Shown here piece after piece: positions 15,602 through 25,032 of a DNA stretch of 64,000 nt. Below the pieces are notes generated by a model that saw only the letters and a list, made by a program, of their open reading frames with translations, was not told the DNA's origin and ran no database searches. Position 1 is the first letter of the stretch, and every line of letters starts with the position of its first letter. The DNA is from Bacteroidaceae bacterium. GTDB taxonomy: Bacteria; Bacteroidota; Bacteroidia; Bacteroidales; Bacteroidaceae. The translations under genes were made by a program, and so were the position numbers. The DNA is taken from positions 1 through 64,000 of the forward strand of contig JAFTAJ010000036.1 of assembly GCA_017458585.1 (NCBI GenBank). The letters are read 5' to 3'.

Positions 15602-16912
15602 ATGAACATTCCCTTCTCAACCAAGAAGACCTCTCCCCTCAAAGGATGTCTCGTAGCAATAGTAATGGTTTTTGCCGTTATCATAATGGTGGCCCTTGGG
15701 CAACAACTCCAAGGAAGCGTATCGCCGGGTCTCCTGCTGCTAATCGCCGTGGTTGTGGGAGTTCTTATCATTGCCTCCCTCAACGCTCGTACCAAGAATT
15801 TCTCTGCCGAGATAGACTCTCTCAAGGAAAAGAGAAAAGAGCTCATCAAGATAGGCGACAAATACAACGAGGATGTCAAGTTGCTCGAGCAGGAATACAA
15901 GAAAGAGAAGAAAAGCACTAAAATCCGCCAAGCCTATAGCGATAAGTACGACCAGATATACGACAACTACAGGGCGGAGACCACCGCATTCGTAAACCAA
16001 TGGAATGCCACCCACTCCAATGAACAGCGGCTCAAGGGCATGTGGAGTCGCGGCATGAAGGCCTGCGTCATAGCACTGCTCGCCGCGGGAGGCCTCACCA
16101 CGGGCATTAAGATTCATGAGGCAGAGCCCGACCGCATGGCCGCACTGATGGAGAGCCGCATGTGGAACGCCGACAACATCCCCATGCCCCACATGCAGGA
16201 TGCCACCAAATATGTCAGCAATCCCGACTCCATCCTCTCGCCCGCTATCGTGGACAGCATCGACCACATCATGTATCGCCTCGACACCAATCTGGGCATT
16301 GAGTCGGCAGTCGTCATCGTCGGTCACATAGAGGGCGACGACCCCATATCCATGATTCGTGGCATATACGAAAAATATAAGGTAGGGCGCGATGACCGCG
16401 GCCTTGTCATCGTGGTCGGCTATCTCGACCACAGCTACTTCATTGCCCCTGGCCGCAATCTGGAGGGCGATCTCACCGACTTGGAGACCAATCATCTGGC
16501 ACAGGACTACCTCATCCCCAGCATGAAGGCAGAGCTGCCCGACAGCGGTATGCTCTATCTCGCTCGCGGCGTCTATGCCCTCATGGCCAACAAGGATATG
16601 CCGCGCATGTCGGCTCTCTCTGCCCCACAGAGTGATGATGACAGTGGCGGCATGTCTAACAATCTGCTACTCATCATTTACTCCATTCTGCTGCTTGGCC
16701 TCTTCTTCTACAGCATACGCAAGTCCAAGCAACTGGGATGGGCGGGCCTCAGCTATCCCATGTTCATCGCCGCCAACCCGTTCTCCTACACCGAAAGTAG
16801 CGGCGGCGGCAGTTACTCTGGCGGTGGAGGTAGCTGGGGTGGCGGTGGCTCCAGCGGCGGTGGCTACGGCGGCGGCAGTTGGGGCGGCGGTGGCTCTGGC
16901 GGACGCTGGTAA
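15602..16912 (+). CDS. TPM-domain membrane protein (YgcG-like)
   Basis: A 436-residue protein. Two membrane segments lie near residues 14-34 and 41-60, a charged coiled coil follows (about 65-125), then another hydrophobic segment (CVIALLAAGGLTTGI), the TPM domain (ILSPAIVDSIDHIMYRL to about residue 330), a further membrane segment (NNLLLIIYSILLLGLFF) and a Gly/Ser/Trp-rich tail of about 50 residues. TPM-domain proteins include YgcG and a thylakoid photosystem repair phosphatase; the role in Bacteroidota is unknown. Pairing with LemA (56 nt downstream) is common. I chose the ATG at 15602, since the earlier in-frame ATG lies in aroE. Confidence 0.88.
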   Translation: MNIPFSTKKTSPLKGCLVAIVMVFAVIIMVALGQQLQGSVSPGLLLLIAVVVGVLIIASLNARTKNFSAEIDSLKEKRKELIKIGDKYNEDVKLLEQEYKKEKKSTKIRQAYSDKYDQIYDNYRAETTAFVNQWNATHSNEQRLKGMWSRGMKACVIALLAAGGLTTGIKIHEAEPDRMAALMESRMWNADNIPMPHMQDATKYVSNPDSILSPAIVDSIDHIMYRLDTNLGIESAVVIVGHIEGDDPISMIRGIYEKYKVGRDDRGLVIVVGYLDHSYFIAPGRNLEGDLTDLETNHLAQDYLIPSMKAELPDSGMLYLARGVYALMANKDMPRMSALSAPQSDDDSGGMSNNLLLIIYSILLLGLFFYSIRKSKQLGWAGLSYPMFIAANPFSYTESSGGGSYSGGGGSWGGGGSSGGGYGGGSWGGGGSGGRW

Positions 16913-16921
16913 AATCTATAA

Positions 16922-16958
16922 ACAATAACCGTTAAACAATAAACTATAACCAATAACC
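16922..16958. repeat. Heptamer tract (ACAATAA/CCAATAA) before lemA
   Basis: ACAATAA, CCGTTAA, ACAATAA, ACTATAA and CCAATAA in tandem. Related words occur at 219-239. Confidence 0.8.
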
Positions 16959-16967
16959 TTTATCATT

Positions 16968-17549
16968 ATGAACAAAAAGACTATTATTATCGTCGCCATT
17001 GTGGCAGTACTCGCATTCTGGGGCATCGGCGCCTACAACGGAATGGTAAGCGTGGAAGAAAAGGCCACCACCGAATGGGCCAAAGTACAATCATCCTATC
17101 AGCGTCGTGCTGACCTCGTGCCCAATCTCGTAGAGGTTGTCAAGGGCTATGCCGCCCATGAGAAAGAGACCCTCGAAGGTGTTGTTAACGCAAGGGCCAA
17201 GGCCACCAGCATCACTGTAGATGCCTCCGACCTCACTCCCGAAAAGATGCAGCAGTATCAGGCTGCACAGGGCGAGCTGTCCCAGGCGCTGGGCAGACTC
17301 ATCGCCGTTGGCGAAGCCTATCCCGACCTGAAGGCCAACGAGAACTTCCTCGACCTGCAGAAGCAGCTCGAAGGAACCGAGAACCGTATCAACGAGGCTC
17401 GCAACTCGTTCAACAAGGCCGTGCAGGACTACAACATCAAGATCCGCAAGTTCCCCAACTCGCTCCTCGCTGGCATCTTCGGTTTCGACAAGATGGCTAA
17501 GTTTGAGGCTGACGCAGGAGCCGACAAGGCACCCGAAGTAAAGTTCTAA
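16968..17549 (+). CDS. LemA family protein
   Basis: A 193-residue protein with one N-terminal membrane segment (IIIVAIVAVLAFWGIGAYNGMV) followed by a helical domain. The family motif WAKVQSSYQRRADLVPNLVEVVKGYAAHEKETL and the later NRINEARNSFNKAVQDYN are clear. The molecular role of LemA is uncertain. It sits between the TPM gene and purM on the same strand, with 16 nt to purM. Confidence 0.95.
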   Translation: MNKKTIIIVAIVAVLAFWGIGAYNGMVSVEEKATTEWAKVQSSYQRRADLVPNLVEVVKGYAAHEKETLEGVVNARAKATSITVDASDLTPEKMQQYQAAQGELSQALGRLIAVGEAYPDLKANENFLDLQKQLEGTENRINEARNSFNKAVQDYNIKIRKFPNSLLAGIFGFDKMAKFEADAGADKAPEVKF

Positions 17550-17565
17550 TCCCATCACCTCCAAG

Positions 17566-18729
17566 ATGAACAACCGTTACATGATGCGTGGCGTGAGCGC
17601 CATGAAGGAAGACGTTCACGCCGCCATCCGCAATATCGACAAGGGGCTCTACCCGCAGGCTTTCTGCAAGATTATCCCCGACATACTTGGCGGCGACCCC
17701 GACTACTGCAACATCATGCATGCCGACGGGGCCGGCACCAAGTCCAGCCTCGCCTATATGTATTGGCGCGAGACGGGTGACCTCAGTGTGTGGAAAGGCA
17801 TTGCGCAGGACGCCCTCATCATGAACACCGATGACCTGCTCTGCGTGGGTGCCACCGACAATATCCTCGTCTCCAGCACTATAGGGCGCAACAAGAACCT
17901 CATCCCGGGCGAGGTAATCAGTGCCATTATCAACGGTACCGACGAACTCATGGCTCAGATGCGTGAGATGGGTATCGGTATCTACGGTACCGGCGGAGAG
18001 ACAGCCGACGTGGGTGACCTCGTACGCACCATCATCGTTGACTCAACCGTCACCTGCCGCATGCGCCGCAGCGATGTCATCAACAATGCCAACATCCGTC
18101 CGGGCGATGTGATAGTAGGACTCTCCTCCAGCGGACAGGCCACCTACGAGTCGGCTTACAACGGCGGCATGGGCAGCAACGGACTTACTTCCGCCCGCCA
18201 CGACATGTTCTCCAAATATCTCGCTGAGAAATACCCCGAGAGCTACGACCATGCAGTGCCAGAAGAGCTCGTCTATAGCGGCAGCTTCCGCCTTGACGAT
18301 GTGTCGCCAGAAGTGCCCTGCAACATGGGGCAGCTCGTCCTCTCCCCAACCCGCACCTATGCCCCGGTGGTCAAGGTGCTGCTCGACCATCTGCGCCCGC
18401 AGATTCACGGCATGGTCCACTGCACCGGCGGTGCGCAGACCAAAGTACTCCACTTCGTGGGCGACAACTGCCGCGTGGTGAAGGACAACATGTTCCCCGT
18501 GCCCCCGCTGTTCAAGGCCATAGCCCAAGAAAGTGGTACCGACTGGAGCGAGATGTACAAAGTCTTCAACATGGGCCATCGCCTCGAGGTATATCTCAGT
18601 CCCGACCACGCCCAGGAAGTCATCGACATCTCGCGCTCCTTCAATATCGACGCACAGATTGTCGGACACATAGAAGAAGGCCCGCGCTCACTGACCATCC
18701 GCAGCGAGTACGGCGAATTTAACTATTAA
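17566..18729 (+). CDS. purM: Phosphoribosylformylglycinamidine cyclo-ligase (AIR synthase)
   Basis: A 387-residue ATP-dependent enzyme of purine synthesis that closes the imidazole ring to give AIR. The AIRS-fold signatures are present: HADGAGTKSSLAYMYW near residue 52, GIYGTGGETADVGDLV, PGDVIVGLSSSGQATYES, and the C-terminal IHGMVHCTGGAQTKVLHF. The sequence is the longer Bacteroidota form rather than the 345-residue E. coli form. No other purine genes are adjacent. Confidence 0.92.
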   Translation: MNNRYMMRGVSAMKEDVHAAIRNIDKGLYPQAFCKIIPDILGGDPDYCNIMHADGAGTKSSLAYMYWRETGDLSVWKGIAQDALIMNTDDLLCVGATDNILVSSTIGRNKNLIPGEVISAIINGTDELMAQMREMGIGIYGTGGETADVGDLVRTIIVDSTVTCRMRRSDVINNANIRPGDVIVGLSSSGQATYESAYNGGMGSNGLTSARHDMFSKYLAEKYPESYDHAVPEELVYSGSFRLDDVSPEVPCNMGQLVLSPTRTYAPVVKVLLDHLRPQIHGMVHCTGGAQTKVLHFVGDNCRVVKDNMFPVPPLFKAIAQESGTDWSEMYKVFNMGHRLEVYLSPDHAQEVIDISRSFNIDAQIVGHIEEGPRSLTIRSEYGEFNY

Positions 18730-18732
18730 GCA

Positions 18733-19836
18733 ATGAACTCATTACTCGAAAAACTCGATTCCCTCGTTGCTCGCTTTGAAGAAGTTAGCACCCTCATCAC
18801 CGACCCCTCTGTCATCGCCGACCAGCAGCGCTATGTGCGCCTCACCAAGGAATACAAGGAGCTGGAAGACCTCATGGCGGCCCGCAAGGAGTACGCCACC
18901 CTGCTCGCCAACCTTGAGGAAGGCAAGGACATGCTCGTCAATGAGACCGACCCCGACCTCAAGGAGATGGCTCGTGAGCAGGTGGCCGACTGCGAGGAGC
19001 GCATCCCTGCGCTGGAGGAGAAGATAAAGATTATGCTCGTGCCCAAAGACCCCGAGGACAGCAAGAACGCCATCCTCGAGATACGCGGTGGCACAGGTGG
19101 CGACGAGGCAGCCCTCTTCGCCGGCGACCTCTTCCGCATGTACACCAAGTACTGCGAGTCCAAGGGCTGGAAGCTCGAGGTGTCATCGTTCAGCGAGGGA
19201 GCCGTGGGCGGCTATAAGGAAATTGTCTGCTCCGTCACCGGCACCGATGTCTATGGCACCCTCAAGTATGAGAGCGGAGTCCACCGTGTGCAGCGAGTGC
19301 CCGCCACCGAGACCCAGGGGCGTGTCCACACCAGTGCCGCCACCGTCGCCGTGCTCCCCGAGGCCGAAGCCTTCGACGTCGTCATCAATGAGGGAGAGAT
19401 AAAGTGGGACACCTTCCGCTCCTCCGGTGCGGGAGGACAGAATGTCAACAAGGTAGAGTCAGGCGTGCGCCTCCGCTACAACTGGCGCAACCCCAACACC
19501 GGTGAGGTGCAGGAGATACTCATCGAGTGTACCGAGACACGCGACCAGCCCAAAAACAAAGAGCGTGCCCTCGCCCGACTGCGCACCTTCATCTACGACA
19601 AGGAACACCAGAAGTACGTTGACGACATAGCCTCGCGCCGCAAGACCCTCGTCTCCACCGGCGACCGCTCCGCCAAGATACGCACCTACAACTATCCCCA
19701 GGGGCGCATCACCGACCACCGCATCAACTACACCATCTACAACCTCGCAGCCTTCATGGACGGCGACATACAAGACTGCATCGACCACCTCATCGTGGCC
19801 GAAAACACCGAACGCCTCAAGGAAGCAGCCCTCTAA
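18733..19836 (+). CDS. prfA: Peptide chain release factor 1
   Basis: A 367-residue class I release factor that reads UAA and UAG. The catalytic motif is SSGAGGQNVNKVESGVRL, and the codon-recognition PxT tripeptide is PAT in RVPATETQGRVHTSAATVAVLPEA, which marks RF1 rather than RF2. An N-terminal coiled-coil domain covers roughly residues 1-100. It starts 4 nt after the purM stop. Confidence 0.97.
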   Translation: MNSLLEKLDSLVARFEEVSTLITDPSVIADQQRYVRLTKEYKELEDLMAARKEYATLLANLEEGKDMLVNETDPDLKEMAREQVADCEERIPALEEKIKIMLVPKDPEDSKNAILEIRGGTGGDEAALFAGDLFRMYTKYCESKGWKLEVSSFSEGAVGGYKEIVCSVTGTDVYGTLKYESGVHRVQRVPATETQGRVHTSAATVAVLPEAEAFDVVINEGEIKWDTFRSSGAGGQNVNKVESGVRLRYNWRNPNTGEVQEILIECTETRDQPKNKERALARLRTFIYDKEHQKYVDDIASRRKTLVSTGDRSAKIRTYNYPQGRITDHRINYTIYNLAAFMDGDIQDCIDHLIVAENTERLKEAAL

Positions 19837-19851
19837 TTCCTCATTCCCTTC

Positions 19852-20685
19852 ATGACCCTCCAACAACTCATCGCCAACATCCGCCGCAAGCAGAGCTTCC
19901 TCTGCGTCGGCCTCGACACCGACCTCAAGAAGATACCGCCCCACCTGCTGAAGGACAATGACCCCATCTTCGCGTTTAACAAGGCCATCATCGATGCCAC
20001 CGCGCCCTACACCATAGCCTACAAGCCCAACCTCGCATTCTACGAGTGCTTCGGACTCAAGGGCTGGCAGGCCTTTGAGCGCACCGTGCGCTACATCCAC
20101 GCCAACTACCCCGACCAGTTCATCATCGCCGATGCCAAGCGCGGCGACATTGGCAACACCTCCGCCATGTACGCCCGCTGCTTCTTTGAGGAACTCGACA
20201 TCGACGCCGTCACCGTCGCTCCCTACATGGGTGAAGACAGCGTCACTCCCTTCCTGCAGTACCCGGGCAAGTGGGTCATCCTACTCGCCCTCACCAGCAA
20301 CAAGGGCAGCCACGACTTCCAACTCATCGCCAACGCACAGGGCGAGCGCCTCTTTGAAAAAGTACTAAAGAAGAGTCAGCAATGGTCCACTCAATGTTCA
20401 ATGGAACAACTGATGTACGTCGTCGGTGCCACCCAGGGTGAACTCTTCCGCGATATCCGCAAGATAGTGCCCAACCACTTCCTCCTCGTACCCGGAGTGG
20501 GGGCACAGGGCGGCAGCCTCGAGGAGGTATGCCGCTACGGCATGACACCCGACTGCGGACTCATCGTCAACTCCTCGCGCGGCATCATTTATGCCGATTC
20601 CACCGAGCAATTTGCCGAGGTAGCCGCCACCAAGGCCCGCGAGCTTCAGCAACAAATGGCCTCTCTCCTAACTCCTAACTCCTAA
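19852..20685 (+). CDS. pyrF: Orotidine 5'-phosphate decarboxylase, type 2
   Basis: A 277-residue enzyme for the last step of UMP synthesis. The catalytic motif [18 protein letters not shown] and the start [14 protein letters not shown] mark the type 2 family. Around residues 177-186 ([11 protein letters not shown]) a stretch encoded by 20389-20404 matches, in reverse, the word ATTGAACATTGAGT of cobS, and it falls at a surface loop. The C-terminal LLTPNS and the stop come from a perfect 7-bp repeat (20665-20692). Confidence 0.95.
   Translation: MTLQQLIANIRRKQSFLCVGLDTDLKKIPPHLLKDNDPIFAFNKAIIDATAPYTIAYKPNLAFYECFGLKGWQAFERTVRYIHANYPDQFIIADAKRGDIGNTSAMYARCFFEELDIDAVTVAPYMGEDSVTPFLQYPGKWVILLALTSNKGSHDFQLIANAQGERLFEKVLKKSQQWSTQCSMEQLMYVVGATQGELFRDIRKIVPNHFLLVPGVGAQGGSLEEVCRYGMTPDCGLIVNSSRGIIYADSTEQFAEVAATKARELQQQMASLLTPNS
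20389..20404. repeat. Short ATTGARC-type word pair inside pyrF
   Basis: ACTCAATGTTCAATGG is the reverse complement of CCATTGAACATTGAGT. The 13 nt TTGAACATTGAGT also occurs in the cobS tract (31693-31705). It is in frame in pyrF. It is short, so chance cannot be excluded. Confidence 0.5.
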
Positions 20686-20692
20686 CTCCTAA
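20665..20692. repeat. Four perfect heptamers (CTCCTAA) carrying the pyrF stop
   Basis: CTCCTAA is repeated four times without change. The third copy supplies the pyrF TAA (20683-20685), and the GTG of the next gene lies 3 nt after the last copy. Confidence 0.9.
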
Positions 20693-20694
20693 CC

Positions 20695-21906
20695 GTGATC
20701 ATCAACGACCCCGTCCACGGCTTCATCGAGATACCCAAGGGCATCCTCACAGCCTTGGTCAAGCACCCCACCTTTGTGCGCCTCAACCGCATAGAGCAGC
20801 TCGGCCCCACCTCCTATGTCTATCCCGGTGGGCGCCACACCCGTTTCTGCCATTCCATCGGGGCATTTCACCTGATTAGTGAGGCTCTCGCCATACTCCA
20901 GCGCAAGGGTTGCGCCATCACTCCGGAGGAGGCTGAGGGTGCCAAGATAGCCATGCTTCTCCACGACATAGGCCACGGCCCCATGTCGCACACCTTGGAG
21001 GGATGCTTTGTCCACGGCCTCACCCACGAAGATATGACCCTGCTGCTCATGCAGCAACTCGACCGTGAGTTTGGCGGCGCCCTGCAGCTCGCCATCAGCA
21101 TCTTCACCGACACCTACCCCAAGCACTTCCTCCACGAGCTCATCTGCAGCCAGCTCGACATGGACCGCCTCGACTACCTGTGCCGCGACAGTTTCTTCGC
21201 CGGAGTGCGCGAGGGCAATATCGGTGCAGCACGCATCATCAAGATGCTCAATGTCAATGCCGACCGCCTCGTGGTGGAGCAGAAGGGCATCTACACCATC
21301 GAGAACTACCTCATGGCACGGCGCCTGATGTATTGGCAGGTCTATCTCCACAAGACAGCCCTCGCCGCCCAGCAGGTGTTGCTCGCTGTACTGCAGCGGG
21401 CCGCCGAGCTGATAGCGCAGGGCCAACGGCTCCCCGCCTCCGCCACCCTGCAGTATTTCCTTCACAACACCATCGACCGCGCACACATAGAGACTCATCC
21501 CGAGGCACTGGTCAACTACGTACTGCTCGACGACAGCGACCTCCTCTCCGCCCTCAAGCAATGGATGCAAGGCTCCGACAAGGTGCTCGCCATCCTTGCC
21601 GCCAACTATATCAACCGCCATCTCTACAAAGCCCAAGAGCTCACCGCTCCCGCCACCGAGGCACAGCTCCTGTCGCTGCGCACGTCCGTGGCCGACCAGC
21701 TGGGCATCACCATCGACGAAGCACGCTACTTCGTGCGCCCCCTGCGCGTGTCGCAGATGCTCTACTCCACCAGCGACGATCACATCACCATACTCATGAA
21801 GGACGGCACCGTGCGCGATATCAGCGACTTCTCCGAGCTGCTCCACAGCGAGATGGTTGACCGACGCAGCGAACGACACTATATCTTCGTGCAAAGAGTC
21901 AAATAG
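20695..21906 (+). CDS. HD-domain phosphohydrolase
   Basis: A 403-residue metal-dependent phosphohydrolase of the dGTPase/YfbR-like HD superfamily. HTRFCHSIGAFHLISEAL and LLHDIGHGPMSHTLEG supply the first metal ligands (H..HD), and MDRLDYLCRDSFFAG supplies the final Asp. The start MIINDPVHGFIEI uses GTG at 20695, directly after the heptamer tract. The substrate is not determined; deoxynucleoside triphosphates are plausible from the family. There are 126 nt to lpxD. Confidence 0.85.
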   Translation: MIINDPVHGFIEIPKGILTALVKHPTFVRLNRIEQLGPTSYVYPGGRHTRFCHSIGAFHLISEALAILQRKGCAITPEEAEGAKIAMLLHDIGHGPMSHTLEGCFVHGLTHEDMTLLLMQQLDREFGGALQLAISIFTDTYPKHFLHELICSQLDMDRLDYLCRDSFFAGVREGNIGAARIIKMLNVNADRLVVEQKGIYTIENYLMARRLMYWQVYLHKTALAAQQVLLAVLQRAAELIAQGQRLPASATLQYFLHNTIDRAHIETHPEALVNYVLLDDSDLLSALKQWMQGSDKVLAILAANYINRHLYKAQELTAPATEAQLLSLRTSVADQLGITIDEARYFVRPLRVSQMLYSTSDDHITILMKDGTVRDISDFSELLHSEMVDRRSERHYIFVQRVK

Positions 21907-21993
21907 ACCATTACTGTGGAAAGATAGGACTCTTTCAGTGCCCTAAAACGCATAAAAACAATAGCATTATTCGCCCATGTCATTATTTTTTAC

Positions 21994-22001
21994 GATATTT
22001 G
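21994..22001 (+). promoter_or_regulatory. Possible promoter box of lpxD
   Basis: GATATTTG differs from TAnnTTTG only at the first two positions (A is kept) and lies 31 nt before the lpxD ATG. The surrounding DNA is AT-rich. The call is weak. Confidence 0.35.
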
Positions 22002-22032
22002 CACCACTTTATTAAACTACATTAACAACAAC

Positions 22033-23070
22033 ATGGATTTTTCCGCACGCCAGATTGCCGACTATCTGCACGGCACCATCGAAGGCAATGAAAACGCAAC
22101 CGTCAGCACCTTCTCCAAGATAGAGGAAGGGCTGCCGGGCACCATCACCTTCCTGGCCAACCCCGCCTACGAGCATTACATCTACGACACGCAGGCCACC
22201 ATCGTGCTCGTCAACGACAGCCTCCAGCTTGCCCGTCCCGTAAGCGCCACCCTCATACGCGTGCCCAACGCCTACGAGGCCATCGCCGCCCTGCTCACAC
22301 TCTATGAGAAGAGCAAGCCCCGCAAGACAGGCGTTCATCCCCTCGCCTTCATCGACCCCACCGCCAAGGTGGGCAACGACTGCTACATAGAGCCCTTTGC
22401 TGTGGTGGGAGCCCGCGCCGTCATCGGCGACGGAACACAAATCTATGCCCACGCCACCGTAGGTGAGGGCGTCAAGGTGGGCAACAACAGCATCATATAT
22501 CCCAACGTGAGCATCTACCATGACTGCGTCATCGGCAAACGCGTCATCCTCCACTCGGGCTGCGTGATTGGTGCCGACGGATTTGGCTTCGCCCCCTCCG
22601 CCAACGGCTACGAGAAGATACCCCAGATAGGCATCGTCACCATTGAGGACGACGTAGAGGTAGGCGCCAACACCTGCATCGACCGCTCCACCATGGGCAC
22701 CACGCTCATCAGCCGCGGCGTCAAGCTCGACAACCTCGTGCAGGTGGCCCACAACGTCACCGTAGGTCCCAACACCGTGATGAGCGCCCAGGTAGGCGTG
22801 GCAGGAAGCACCAAGATAGGCACCGCCTGCACCTTCGGCGGCAAGGTAGGCATCGCCGGTCACATACATATCGCTGACCACACCACCGCAGGCGCCACCG
22901 CCGCCATCGCAGGCACCATCAGCAAGGAGGGCACCACCGTCATCGGCATCCCCGCCATCGACGCCCGCCGCTTCGCCCGCTGCAACGCCGTCTTCCGCAA
23001 TCTCCCCGACCTCGCCGCCGAGGTACAGCAGCTCAAGCGCGAACTGGCCGAGCTGAAGAAAGAAAAATAA
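22033..23070 (+). CDS. lpxD: UDP-3-O-acylglucosamine N-acyltransferase
   Basis: A 345-residue left-handed beta-helix enzyme that adds the second acyl chain in lipid A synthesis. The N-terminal domain ([16 protein letters not shown], residues 3-18) binds uridine; hexapeptide repeats occupy about residues 100-300. The catalytic His is in [13 protein letters not shown]-terminal coiled helix ([18 protein letters not shown]) ends the protein. lpxC-fabZ and lpxA follow on the same strand after long repeat spacers. Confidence 0.96.
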   Translation: MDFSARQIADYLHGTIEGNENATVSTFSKIEEGLPGTITFLANPAYEHYIYDTQATIVLVNDSLQLARPVSATLIRVPNAYEAIAALLTLYEKSKPRKTGVHPLAFIDPTAKVGNDCYIEPFAVVGARAVIGDGTQIYAHATVGEGVKVGNNSIIYPNVSIYHDCVIGKRVILHSGCVIGADGFGFAPSANGYEKIPQIGIVTIEDDVEVGANTCIDRSTMGTTLISRGVKLDNLVQVAHNVTVGPNTVMSAQVGVAGSTKIGTACTFGGKVGIAGHIHIADHTTAGATAAIAGTISKEGTTVIGIPAIDARRFARCNAVFRNLPDLAAEVQQLKRELAELKKEK

Positions 23071-23072
23071 AA

Positions 23073-23124
23073 GAAGTTACCGCTTCGCTCCGAAGTTAAC
23101 GCCCGCAAGCGGGCTCGAAGTTAA
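23073..23124. repeat. GAAGTTAM words separated by hairpins
   Basis: Three octamers (GAAGTTAC, GAAGTTAA, GAAGTTAA at 23073, 23092 and 23117) are separated by small palindromes: CTTCG/CGAAG and GCCCGC-aa-GCGGGC (23101-23114). This combination of word tract and hairpin resembles the insertion in cobS. It opens a 406-bp spacer, 23071-23476. Confidence 0.65.
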
Positions 23125-23182
23125 ATCTCGCACAGAAAACACAGAAATCACAGATATTAAACGAAAACGATAACAAAAACAA

Positions 23183-23263
23183 TGAAAAACCCCCTCTAAC
23201 TCCCCCTCTATGGGGAGGACTTAAATTTCTCCCCCTAAACTAGCGGGGCCCCCTCTGGGGAAG
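23183..23263. repeat. Two degenerate REP-like palindromes
   Basis: Two C-run/G-run units lie head to tail (about 23183-23219 and 23227-23263). The first resembles the reverse complement of the unit at 242-280. Both are diverged relatives of the intact 50-bp element that follows at 23273. Confidence 0.55.
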
Positions 23264-23272
23264 TAAAAATGG

Positions 23273-23322
23273 ATTCTCCCCCTTAGCAAGGGGGAGTACG
23301 GCAAAGCCGGGAGGGGGTGTGT
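23273..23322 (-). repeat. 50-bp two-hairpin REP-like element, copy 1
   Basis: Same length as, and nearly identical to, the elements at 36551-36600 and 38003-38052, but in the opposite orientation. Hairpin 1 is CTCCCCCTT-agc-AAGGGGGAG. Hairpin 2 here is CGGC-aaa-GCCG, while the other copies have C-run/G-run stems at the same place, so pairing is kept while the sequence changes. The G-rich tail reads GAGGGGGTGTGT. Confidence 0.8.
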
Positions 23323-23326
23323 AAAA

Positions 23327-23432
23327 CCCCGAAGGGGTGTCAGATAACAGGCAGGTGGTGCCGTTTCCGTAGGAAACAAACCCCTGCAATAGACGTTAGA
23401 CCAGAATAACCCCGAAGGGGTGACAGAATAAC
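23327..23432. repeat. Direct repeat pair CCCCGAAGGGGTG around a hairpin
   Basis: CCCCGAAGGGGTGTCAGATAAC (from 23327) recurs as CCCCGAAGGGGTGACAGAATAAC (from 23410). Between the two, GCAGG (23351) pairs with CCTGC (23383) around GTTTCC-gta-GGAAAC (23363-23377). The segment has no ORF. It may be a duplicated palindrome with an inserted hairpin. Confidence 0.6.
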
Positions 23433-23443
23433 CACATAACTAA

Positions 23444-23470
23444 ATAGTAAATAGTAAAATCGTAAATAAA
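23444..23470. repeat. Heptamer-like tract before lpxC-fabZ
   Basis: AAATAGT twice, then AAAATCGT and AAATAAA, ending 6 nt before the GTG start of lpxC-fabZ. Confidence 0.6.
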
Positions 23471-23476
23471 CTACCC

Positions 23477-24862
23477 GTGTCCAAACAACATACCCTCAAG
23501 AGTACCTTCACCGTGTCAGGCAAAGGCCTGCACACCGGCATCGTGACCACCGCCACCTTCTGTCCCGCCCCTGAGAACACCGGCTACCGCTTTCAGCGCA
23601 CCGACCTCGAGGGTCAGCCCATCATCGAAGGCATCGCCGAGAACGTATCAGAGACCACTCGCAGCACCGTCCTCCAGAAGGGCGACGCCCGCGTAGGCAC
23701 CGTAGAGCACGCCCTGGCCGCCCTATATGGCATGGGCGTCGACAACTGCCTCATCACCGTTGACGGTCCTGAGATGCCTATCCTCGAAGGCAGCGCCATG
23801 ACCTATGTCAACAATATCAAAGCAGTGGGCCGCGAAGAGCAGTCAGCCCCGCGCGACTACTACGTCATAAGAAAAAAGATAGAGCTGCGCAACGATGCCA
23901 CCGGAGCTTCCATCGTGCTCCTTCCCGACGAGCGCTTCAGCCTCACCGTGATGATAAGCTACGAGAGCGACTGGTTCTCCAGCCAGTTTGCCACCGTGGA
24001 GGATGTCAAGGAGTTTGAGACCGAGATAGCCGGAGCCCGTACCTTCGTCTTCGTGCGCGAGATAGAGCCCCTCATCAATGCGGGCCTCATCAAGGGCGGC
24101 GACCTCGACAACGCCATCGTCATCTACGAGAACCAGATATCGCAGGAACGTCTCGACCGTCTCGCCGACACCATCAACGTGGAGCATCAGGACGCCACCA
24201 AGCTTGGTTTCCTCAACACCAAGCCGTTGGTGTGGCAAAACGAGCCCGCACGCCATAAGCTGCTCGACATCGTGGGTGACATGGCTCTTATCGGTCGTCC
24301 CATCAAGGGCCGAATCATAGCCACCCGACCGGGCCACACCATCAACAACAAGTTCGCCCGCCAGATGCGCCGCGAAATACGCGCCCACGAGGTACAAGCA
24401 CCGTACTACGACTGCAACGACGCACCGCTGATGGATGTCAACCGCATCCGCGAGCTGTTGCCCCACCGCTATCCCATGCAGCTTGTCGATAAGATTATCG
24501 AGATAGGCAGCAACTATATCGTAGGCGTGAAGAATGTCACCAGCAACGAGCCCTTCTTCCAGGGCCACTTCCCCCAGGAGCCCGTCATGCCCGGTGTGCT
24601 GCAGGTGGAGGCCATGGCGCAGGCCGGCGGCCTGCTGGTGCTCAGTGGCCTCGACGAGCCCGAGAAGTGGAGCACCTACTTCATGCGCATCGACAATGTG
24701 AAGTTCCGCCAGAAGGTAGTGCCCGGCGACACCCTCATCTTCAAGGTAGAGTTGCTCGCCCCCGTGCGTCACGGCATCTCCTCCATGCGCGGCTACATCT
24801 TCGTGGGCGAGAAAGTCGTCAGCGAATGCACCTTCACCGCCCAGATCATCAAGAACAAGTAA
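23477..24862 (+). CDS. lpxC/fabZ: Bifunctional LpxC deacetylase / FabZ dehydratase
   Basis: A 461-residue fusion. Residues about 1-300 are LpxC, the zinc UDP-3-O-acyl-GlcNAc deacetylase, with ligands in [15 protein letters not shown] and [10 protein letters not shown]. Residues about 315-461 are FabZ, the 3-hydroxyacyl-ACP dehydratase, with [14 protein letters not shown] carrying the catalytic His and [14 protein letters not shown] carrying the acidic residue. The fusion is characteristic of Bacteroidota and joins lipid A and fatty-acid synthesis in one chain. The start is GTG at 23477 ([20 protein letters not shown]). Confidence 0.97.
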   Translation: MSKQHTLKSTFTVSGKGLHTGIVTTATFCPAPENTGYRFQRTDLEGQPIIEGIAENVSETTRSTVLQKGDARVGTVEHALAALYGMGVDNCLITVDGPEMPILEGSAMTYVNNIKAVGREEQSAPRDYYVIRKKIELRNDATGASIVLLPDERFSLTVMISYESDWFSSQFATVEDVKEFETEIAGARTFVFVREIEPLINAGLIKGGDLDNAIVIYENQISQERLDRLADTINVEHQDATKLGFLNTKPLVWQNEPARHKLLDIVGDMALIGRPIKGRIIATRPGHTINNKFARQMRREIRAHEVQAPYYDCNDAPLMDVNRIRELLPHRYPMQLVDKIIEIGSNYIVGVKNVTSNEPFFQGHFPQEPVMPGVLQVEAMAQAGGLLVLSGLDEPEKWSTYFMRIDNVKFRQKVVPGDTLIFKVELLAPVRHGISSMRGYIFVGEKVVSECTFTAQIIKNK

Positions 24863-24883
24863 CTTTTCTTATATACACAACAC

Positions 24884-24923
24884 GAAGAGGCCTCCCATTT
24901 TGCGGAGGCCTTCTGTCTTTTTT
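24884..24923 (+). terminator. Intrinsic terminator of lpxC-fabZ
   Basis: AGGCCTCC (24888-24895) pairs perfectly with GGAGGCCT (24904-24911) over an 8-nt loop, followed by a T-rich tail that includes TTTTTT. It lies 22 nt after the stop codon. Confidence 0.85.
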
Positions 24924-24924
24924 A

Positions 24925-24959
24925 CATCTCCCATCTTACTTCTTACCTCATACCTCTTT
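24925..24959. repeat. Five heptamers (CATCTTA type)
   Basis: CATCTCC, CATCTTA, CTTCTTA, CCTCATA and CCTCTTT directly after the terminator. CATCTTA recurs at 26392 and, reversed, at 18-38. Confidence 0.75.
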
Positions 24960-25032
24960 TTAGTGGTACCTTTGTTTCTATAGGTTAGGACAAAAGCATC
25001 CCTTGCTACAACAAACGCTAATCTTCCAGAAC

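Noticed and set aside
20689-21894. 401-residue minus-strand frame over the HD hydrolase
   Set aside because: Antisense shadow; the plus frame carries the HD metal ligands.
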